Positions 15,701 to 19,439 of a DNA stretch of 19,439 bases are shown piece by piece. The notes beneath the pieces are model-generated. The model had not been told where the DNA came from and made no database searches. It saw nothing but the letters and a program-made list of their open reading frames with translations. Origin of the DNA: Candidatus Cloacimonadota bacterium (GTDB lineage Bacteria; Cloacimonadota; Cloacimonadia; Cloacimonadales; TCS61); contig JAFGEH010000216.1 in the NCBI GenBank assembly GCA_016931665.1, positions 1 through 19,439 of the forward strand. Reading direction: 5' to 3'. The position numbers were made by a program, and so were the translations under genes. The number at the start of each line of letters is the position of its first letter. Within the stretch, counting starts at the first letter, position 1.

Positions 15701-16608
15701 CCTGATTCAAAATCCTCTTCCAGCAGAAATTGAATGCCCTCCGGCAGGACATGAATATTAAATGATTCAGTAGTATTGTTATAGGGATTCTCATCTTCCG
15801 GCAAGTCAACTTCACCATAGAGGTAAGTATAGGATTCTGGCTCGCTGGCTGGAATATTCCAGAGGATATAATGAGTTGCCATCTGGCCGGGTTGAAGGCT
15901 TTCTGTGATCAGAGCCGAACCCAGCAGGATACCGCCTTCCCGGCGTAACCGGACCGTATAATTATTCTGGCTTTCGATGCCGGCATTTCTCACCATAATT
16001 CCATAAGAAACTGCAGTACCGGCAGTTACGGTATTTTCGCCTGTTAGGGATACGCCCTGCAGATCGGCATCATACATGGGTTGGCCATCTACATGAATAT
16101 TATCAAGACACACGCCATAACCATACTCGGCATACCCTTCAAAAGCAAGATAATAAGTTGTACTGGGATTGGGCAGAATAAGGGTCTCCATGGTCCAGGA
16201 AGGAATATTTTCCGTATACGATGCCAGTAATGACCAGTTTCCCCCGGGAGAATTTTTATAATATACCTTTAATTCATCCTGATAACCTACCCAGGACTGT
16301 TGAGCATGCCAGAAAGTGAGAGTACCTGCTTCCTGAATTCCCAGATTAAATTCTCTCGTAACCAGTCTGGTAGTAGCACCTGATGTACTGTTATAAAAGA
16401 ATCTAGCATTGAAAAATCCTTCCTGGGCCGTGGCGGGATGGCCGTTGTATCCTCCGTTAGTGTAAGTCCAGTTGGCATTTCCCGAAACAAATTCCTGACT
16501 CCACCCATCTGGCAGTGATCCGTTTTCGAATCCTTCCTGAAGAACAGTTTCTGCCAATAATAAAACAGGTAATAATAGCAGTAATAACACAAAATATAAA
16601 TTTTTCAT
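12718..16608 (-). CDS. Large secreted multidomain surface protein with T9SS-type sorting domain
   Basis: This 1296-residue protein has a signal peptide (1-19). Two copies of a cleaved-adhesin / choice-of-anchor J domain (about 22-175 and 296-447) are each followed by a CARDB-like Ig domain (about 180-287 and 452-562). A beta-sandwich (about 566-742) comes next, then two carboxypeptidase-regulatory-like domains (about 747-826 and 828-910). An FN3 domain seems interrupted by an inserted sandwich (914-938, insert 939-1124, 1127-1196). The C-terminal FlgD-like sorting domain (about 1205-1296) opens with NIPNPFNPQTRISYQL and ends KKCLLIK. Such tails direct export by the type IX system in Bacteroidota and relatives. 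I found no peptidase or glycosidase active site, so adhesion or structural binding is the likely role. A ribosome binding site (GAGGGGA) precedes the ATG. The gene follows a small membrane-protein gene by 19 bases. Confidence 0.9.
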   Translation of the reverse strand: MKNLYFVLLLLLLPVLLLAETVLQEGFENGSLPDGWSQEFVSGNANWTYTNGGYNGHPATAQEGFFNARFFYNSTSGATTRLVTREFNLGIQEAGTLTFWHAQQSWVGYQDELKVYYKNSPGGNWSLLASYTENIPSWTMETLILPNPSTTYYLAFEGYAEYGYGVCLDNIHVDGQPMYDADLQGVSLTGENTVTAGTAVSYGIMVRNAGIESQNNYTVRLRREGGILLGSALITESLQPGQMATHYILWNIPASEPESYTYLYGEVDLPEDENPYNNTTESFNIHVLPEGIQFLLEEDFESGSLPADWSQEYVSGSNNWIVQTGGYLSHPPSAHSGTYNAAFLHNTTGNSTRLITPELNLGTANNGTLNFWHAQAVWAGDQDQLHIYYKNSPGGNWNLITSFLENTPDWVERTVTLPDPSTTYYVAFEALDDYGYGVCLDDIVIIGQPTVYDNDLAALTLSGSSIVNAGNTEAYQITVKNVGNLPQSSYLIKLLKAGNIELASLPVNTSILPGEIVSHTLVWNIPVSEPAGTTSIYGRVDLTGDENPNNNTTSTLNIEIFPQGIFQVTVGTGTDLNNRVPVSFQYLNSLTETLYQSAELGNVTGFITSITYYNNFQNTLMQKPTVIWMGETTALDLAAGWVPASQLTQVFDGNVDYPAGQNEITINLTTPYFYEGNNLIIMAHRPLDTNSYGTEDKFVVSTTPQYPDRTRYERDNVMILDPYNPPEGYMFNIHPNTTFTFFQGAMGNVEGFVFDNEDAPIPNAQVNIEGTQLISYTDTEGYYYLGNIQVGNYTFTAAAFGYNSQSLPGTVEEGQTLNLDFTLNPLGVVDLSGRVVASDDPQAGLENATVSLSGFTTYQTSSGIDGYFNISGIYSNNSYYLEISHEEYQSYTENIVVGTDNIDLGTITLNEITISPANLQAEQNDTGTLVTLTWDPPGIGNSEFRYDDGNQVTQIGFSQTLPNAVFGAVHAHNARIEEVHWYLTSVYGAHSTAKILILGLDSYFEPDPGQQLLLTGNLPNTDNQWNIYSLPSPVNAPNGFFVGVITPNIYTGMALDDGIGAPWEFVPGTQLASENWNTGDWTDIGDFYFTRNMLIRAHGFDFGELSRELVPTYSLVTINDSSKEERSFESYNIYRFPQSELYNTQNWSLIGMAVTDTTYIDDTWPSLQPGNYQFAITAVHTNNVESLPSFSNVVIKTTPASSEDNLLPVITTLFQNIPNPFNPQTRISYQLAQGGMVSVRIFNIKGELVKILLQEVQEPGNYHLLWNASEQSSGLYFYHLVVDRKTVDVKKCLLIK
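14923..15723 (-). repeat. Internal repeat unit 2 of the surface protein gene
   Basis: This encodes residues 296-562, the second copy of the adhesin plus Ig unit, starting EDFESGSLP where unit 1 has EGFENGSLP. The two units are separated by only eight codons, which points to tandem duplication within the gene. Confidence 0.85.
15748..16545 (-). repeat. Internal repeat unit 1 of the surface protein gene
   Basis: This encodes residues 22-287, a cleaved-adhesin domain plus a CARDB-like Ig domain. It aligns without large gaps to residues 296-562 (unit 2). Landmark strings occur in both: YYKNSPGGNW, STTYY-AFE, YGYGVCLD, WNIP-SEP and DENP-NNTT. Confidence 0.85.
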
Positions 16609-16627
16609 ATTTTCCCCTCTTATTTCT

Positions 16628-17071
16628 CTAGAAAAGACTGTGTATGAAACTGTTTAAAAAGAAATTTATCAGAATGACCAGGATAATTAACAGAATTGTA
16701 ATAAACCATAAAACAAAGGCATGGATACGGGCTTTTCCCCCGGAAACCAGAATTGTATTTCGGATAACTCTTTGACCTGGTGGGGGATATTGTTGACTTC
16801 GAAAGATCCTTATTCCCATTGTTATCAGATAGATGCTCAGGACAAAGAATGCCAGATTATTGATTAGTAAAAGTATATGAATAAGCTGCACAGATTTATC
16901 CAGGGCAAGGCTCGGATATTGCTCAGCGAGAATGTTCAGATATAAGAAATATTTCTGAAGATAGAACCAGATAACCAGAGCAGAAAATATAATGATTAAT
17001 ACAATTATCAGTACTTGTTTCCGTAAGCGGGGGTCAGCCGAAACTATTATTTTTTCACCGTTTCCATTCAT
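16628..17071 (-). CDS. Small membrane protein with three predicted helices, function unknown
   Basis: This 147-residue protein has hydrophobic segments at about 19-40, 62-86 and 115-142. A basic cytoplasmic-type loop between the second and third carries YPPPGQRVIRNT, a motif I remember from small uncharacterised membrane proteins in several Gram-negative phyla, with no known function. Two ATGs are close together (17077 and 17071). The ribosome binding site GGGAGG at 17084-17079 sits 7 bases from the second but only 1 base from the first, so I chose 17071. The gene lies 19 bases upstream of the large surface-protein gene and is likely co-transcribed with it. It is separated from the dehydrogenase gene by a probable terminator. 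Confidence 0.78.
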   Translation of the reverse strand: MNGNGEKIIVSADPRLRKQVLIIVLIIIFSALVIWFYLQKYFLYLNILAEQYPSLALDKSVQLIHILLLINNLAFFVLSIYLITMGIRIFRSQQYPPPGQRVIRNTILVSGGKARIHAFVLWFITILLIILVILINFFLNSFIHSLF

Positions 17072-17078
17072 TATCATA

Positions 17079-17084
17079 CCTCCC
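17079..17084 (-). promoter_or_regulatory. Ribosome binding site deciding the start of the small membrane protein
   Basis: On the minus strand this reads GGGAGG, 7 bases before the ATG at 17071 and only 1 base before the alternative ATG at 17077. It therefore selects the shorter product. Confidence 0.6.
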
Positions 17085-17126
17085 GGACAATTATTTCAAA
17101 ATCCAGGCGGGGATAGTATGTCAATT

Positions 17127-17151
17127 AAAAAACGGAGATAGAGGTTATCTC
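17127..17151 (-). terminator. Intrinsic terminator after the nucleotide-sugar dehydrogenase gene
   Basis: On the minus strand, one base after the TAA stop (17153-17155), GAGATA pairs perfectly with TATCTC around the 5-base loop ACCTC. Two bases later comes a run of six T. The stem is short and only one third G/C, so it may be leaky, but its position right after the stop fits a rho-independent terminator. Confidence 0.55.
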
Positions 17152-17152
17152 G

Positions 17153-18706
17153 TTAGTGCCGGGCAGTCCGCAAGTAATTGATATGACCTTTACCAACTCC
17201 AGTTACCGTGCATCCAAGCTCGATATAGCGCTTTATTTTCAGATTACAGATGAAGTTTGAACAGTCAACAATCAGTGGTTTATAGAGACACATGCGCAAC
17301 AGGTGGTCTGGATCAAGGTTGGTATATTCATTATGGCCAACGGCGAAGATTATTACTTCGGCATCTTTTACGGCATTTTCCAGGTCAGGCCGGATAATTA
17401 CATTTTCCATTTCCGGCCAGTATTCCACATAGGGGTCATGGGCTTTTACGATTGCCCAGTTTTCATTCAGCAGCCTGATCAAGGTTTCAGATGGAGAATG
17501 TCTGGTATCGCCCAATTCCTCCAGATAGGAAATTCCTAGAACTGTTACCTTTATATCGTTCAACCTGGGAAAATGCTGGTGGACCAATTCGAGGGTATGA
17601 GCAGGCATAGTATCATTGATATTGACTGCGCTGATAGCCATATCGAGGGATCCTGGCAAATCAAAGATAGCTGACATGGACCAATTAGCCAGCACCGGGT
17701 CCTTGGTCAGGCAATAACCTCCCACTCCCAGGCTGGGTCGCAGCATATTATCGTGGGTACCCTGACGTTTTCTGATGGCTTTTCTTATCTGGTGCAGATT
17801 CACCCCGATCTGTTCGGCGAATTTCGCCCATTCCAGGGTAAGGGCAATATTAACTGCCCGGTAGGAATTTTCCATGACCTTCGCCAGTTCGGAAGCGTTA
17901 GTATTATCCACTTCTGTTAAAGGATAATTTTCCACATCAATGATATTACTCAGAAACTCCCGGGCCATGGTTTTGCTTCTATCATCAATTCCTGAATATA
18001 CTCTCCAGAAATTACGTATCGACCTGACATAATTATTCCCTGGCATTACCCGTTCATAGGAATGAGCGATAAGGGGAGGAAATTTCTCTGTGTCTATGCC
18101 TCTCTTCTCAAATTCAGCTTCGATAATTGGTTTGATAACTTTCTCACAGGCCCCCGGCGGAACAGTGGTTTCAACCAGAATAAGACAGTCCGGTCTGATT
18201 CTTTCTCCCAGTGTACGAATCCCATCCCGGAAGGCTGAAAGATCGCAATAACCTTTAGCTGCATCACCAAAGGCTGGTTTGGTAGCATCAAGTTGAATAT
18301 CAACTACGACTATATCGGCCAGCTCATAAACCTGATTCAGCCAGGTGGCACGGAAAGTTTTTTTCTCAAGAACTGTTCTCTTAAAGATTCCAGGAATTTC
18401 TGGATCAGAAGAGTTAACAGGGGAATGACCGCTATTGATCACTGGCACTTTCCAGTAGGATCTTAGTGAAGGTCTTTGCTGCCCATGCACAAAATAAAGA
18501 GGATTGCCCTGCGGATCAACTGCATCAGCAACCACTGCGGCCATTACGCAGCCGACAAAGCCCATACCCTGTACGGCTACGATCTTACGGCCGGAGCTTC
18601 TCTGCTGACAGGTGATTTCCTTGATTATGGCAAGTTCTTTCTGATCATCTTCCGGAGTTGGTAGATTATACTCTTTACCGTCAGGCGACAGGGAAAAGTT
18701 CTGCAT
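17153..18706 (-). CDS. Nucleotide-sugar dehydrogenase (UDP-glucose/GDP-mannose dehydrogenase family)
   Basis: This 517-residue cytoplasmic enzyme is expected to oxidise the C6 hydroxyl of a nucleotide sugar to a carboxylate in two NAD-dependent steps, supplying uronic-acid sugars for surface polysaccharide. Seen in order are an N-terminal extension of about 40 residues, the NAD-binding GMGFVG (47-52), VETTVPPGACEK (178-189), SYERVMPG (216-223), ELAKVMENSYRAVNIA with Lys276, and the catalytic Cys332 in GVGGYCLTKD. The segment between the Rossmann glycines and the next family landmark is longer than in typical UDP-glucose dehydrogenases. SYERVMPG and the overall pattern suit the WecC-like (UDP-ManNAc) branch, but the substrate is not decided. 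AAGGAGA upstream of the ATG at 18706 fixes the start; an in-frame ATG at 18736 lacks one. Confidence 0.88.
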   Translation of the reverse strand: MQNFSLSPDGKEYNLPTPEDDQKELAIIKEITCQQRSSGRKIVAVQGMGFVGCVMAAVVADAVDPQGNPLYFVHGQQRPSLRSYWKVPVINSGHSPVNSSDPEIPGIFKRTVLEKKTFRATWLNQVYELADIVVVDIQLDATKPAFGDAAKGYCDLSAFRDGIRTLGERIRPDCLILVETTVPPGACEKVIKPIIEAEFEKRGIDTEKFPPLIAHSYERVMPGNNYVRSIRNFWRVYSGIDDRSKTMAREFLSNIIDVENYPLTEVDNTNASELAKVMENSYRAVNIALTLEWAKFAEQIGVNLHQIRKAIRKRQGTHDNMLRPSLGVGGYCLTKDPVLANWSMSAIFDLPGSLDMAISAVNINDTMPAHTLELVHQHFPRLNDIKVTVLGISYLEELGDTRHSPSETLIRLLNENWAIVKAHDPYVEYWPEMENVIIRPDLENAVKDAEVIIFAVGHNEYTNLDPDHLLRMCLYKPLIVDCSNFICNLKIKRYIELGCTVTGVGKGHINYLRTARH

Positions 18707-18906
18707 ACTATCTCCTTTCAAGACAATACTTGGCAAAGATTAAAAAATATTAGCAGAACTATTTACCGATCACACCCTCCTGACTTTGCTGCAGAAATTT
18801 ATGGTATATTGTCGTGAAGTCAAACAATATTTTAATGAATGAATATTTTTTAGCATATCTTATTTCATTAATTGATTTTAATTCATACAGAAAGTCCAGC
18901 AGCCAA
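18707..18906. other. Intergenic region upstream of the nucleotide-sugar dehydrogenase gene
   Basis: This is the longest gap in the window (200 bases), between two minus-strand genes. It holds the dehydrogenase ribosome binding site (AAGGAG near 18712-18717) and the candidate promoter at 18796-18823. An AT-only inverted repeat (AATATT at about 18826-18831 and 18842-18847) is too weak to call a terminator for the upstream gene. No convincing gene is seen. Confidence 0.4.
18796..18823 (-). promoter_or_regulatory. Candidate sigma-70-type promoter for the nucleotide-sugar dehydrogenase gene
   Basis: On the minus strand, TTGACT (18823-18818) is followed after 16 bases by TAAATT (18801-18796), matching five and four of six consensus positions. 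A transcript would start near 18789 with a leader of about 80 bases. The region is AT-rich, so a chance match is quite possible. Confidence 0.28.
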
Positions 18907-19439
18907 TTATGGCAGTTTTTTTTCTGTCTGGGTCCGATACCTGCCAGCTTTCACTTCGAACAGTTTATAATTTTCCATACTCAGGAAATACTTTTCCAGG
19001 GCAAAATATGTAAAAGGTATCGTGATGAGTAAACCCAGGCCCGCCAATGCTGCTCCCAATATATTGATCAGGAGCAGAAGCAGAAGAAGGTAGAACTGTT
19101 GCCAGCGGGTTTGATCCCCAGCCTTATAACATATTATTATGGCTTGCACAGCATTAATTTTCTTTCTGGCCATCAGCAGAGGGGTCGGAGAGATAATCAC
19201 CAGCCAGTAAATAATTAAAATCAGGCGGACGAGATTTAATATGGGATCGGTTGCCAGATTCAGAAGATAGCCGGTACAAACAACTTTTAGAACAAAAAAG
19301 TAAAGAATGGAAAGGAATATAAAAAACAGATAATTCGGGTAATATCCCAAATGTCTGAAATAAGATCTGATGGTCATGGGATTGCCAGAAAACGGACCGG
19401 GCAGGGAGAAAGGTATAATTAACAGCGGAAGCGAAAACA
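18907..19439 (-). CDS. Membrane protein, 5' end outside the window
   Basis: The minus-strand frame ends with TAA at 18907-18909 and stays open to the right edge. An internal ATG at 19377 could start a 156-residue protein, but about 20 further codons upstream read as hydrophobic protein (SLPLLIIPFSLPGPFSGNP) with no stop and no ribosome binding site before 19377. The gene is therefore probably truncated by the window. Hydrophobic segments lie at about 16-36, 45-67 and 93-126 of the ATG-based count. The last (LLLLLINILGAALAG, then GLLITIPFTYFALEKYF) resembles the final helices of DUF975/GDPD-membrane-type proteins, a weak resemblance. A basic tail (KAGRYRTQTEKK) ends the protein. Function unknown. 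Confidence 0.68.
   Translation of the reverse strand, partial: FSLPLLIIPFSLPGPFSGNPMTIRSYFRHLGYYPNYLFFIFLSILYFFVLKVVCTGYLLNLATDPILNLVRLILIIYWLVIISPTPLLMARKKINAVQAIIICYKAGDQTRWQQFYLLLLLLLINILGAALAGLGLLITIPFTYFALEKYFLSMENYKLFEVKAGRYRTQTEKKLP

Noticed and set aside
12718..16608. Gingipain-like or C10/C25 peptidase activity in the surface protein
   Set aside because: Cleaved-adhesin domains often accompany such peptidases, but no Cys-His catalytic segment is visible and only three cysteines occur, two of them in the repeated adhesin domains.
17072..17077. ATG at 17077 as start of the small membrane protein
   Set aside because: Only one base separates it from the GGGAGG ribosome binding site; the second ATG has normal 7-base spacing.
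18707..18736. ATG at 18736 as start of the dehydrogenase
   Set aside because: The AAGGAGA ribosome binding site lies between this ATG and the one at 18706, so the shorter start is the better choice.
18826..18847. Terminator after the right-edge membrane protein gene
   Set aside because: The AATATT inverted repeat is short, contains only A and T, and is not followed by a good T run.
18814..19032. 72-codon plus-strand open frame near the right end
   Set aside because: It overlaps the 3' end of the minus-strand membrane protein gene, which has coherent transmembrane helices; no ribosome binding site was found.
1..19439. tRNA, rRNA, CRISPR array, insertion sequence or prophage elements
   Set aside because: I read both strands and saw no tRNA-like arm pattern, no regularly spaced direct repeats, no transposase or integrase motifs and no phage structural genes.

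Overview
The window looks like a chromosomal segment of a Gram-negative (diderm), moderately AT-rich bacterium of the Fibrobacterota-Chlorobiota-Bacteroidota (FCB) superphylum. Candidatus Cloacimonadota is my best guess. The main pointers are a large secreted protein ending in a FlgD-like / type IX secretion (T9SS) sorting domain, a DUF4837 lipoprotein of a kind best known from Bacteroidota, a YjbH-like outer-membrane barrel, and the combination of single-copy housekeeping genes. The assignment rests on recalled family resemblance, not on a search.

Layout. (1) 1-1167, plus strand: the 3' end of a polytopic membrane protein, then a small HAD-family hydrolase. (2) 1190-2555, minus strand: ptb-like phosphate acyltransferase followed by rlmH, probably one transcript from an extended -10 promoter near 2627-2635. 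(3) 2714-12717, plus strand: thirteen co-directional, tightly packed genes. They are an M23 peptidase, xseB, ispA, dut, a TrmN6-like methyltransferase, an FtsE-like ATPase, ftsX, pgsA, a DUF4837 lipoprotein, a YjbH-like outer-membrane protein, a TPR lipoprotein, a 59-residue membrane protein and a DUF58 protein. From dut to DUF4837 every junction is a direct abutment or a 4-base stop/start overlap. (4) 12718-18706, minus strand: a 1296-residue multidomain surface protein preceded by a small three-helix membrane protein, and upstream of those a nucleotide-sugar dehydrogenase with its own likely terminator. (5) 18907 to the right edge, minus strand: a 5'-truncated membrane protein.

Theme. Most of the window concerns the cell envelope. 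It covers lipid precursors (ispA for polyprenyl carriers, pgsA for phosphatidylglycerol), peptidoglycan remodelling (M23 peptidase with an FtsEX-type transporter), outer-membrane lipoproteins and barrel, nucleotide-sugar oxidation for surface polysaccharide, and an exported adhesin-like protein. The rest is nucleotide hygiene, RNA modification and DNA repair (dut, rlmH, TrmN6-like, xseB).

The most interesting signal is the FtsE-like protein. It keeps a clean Walker A motif but appears to have lost the Q-loop Gln, the LSGGQ signature glycines, the catalytic Glu and the H-loop His. It is still translationally coupled to an FtsX-like partner and sits in one gene run with a coiled-coil M23 peptidase. 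I saw no rRNA, tRNA, CRISPR array, insertion sequence or phage gene. No stretch over 300 bases lacks a gene; the longest gaps are 18707-18906 and 2556-2713.
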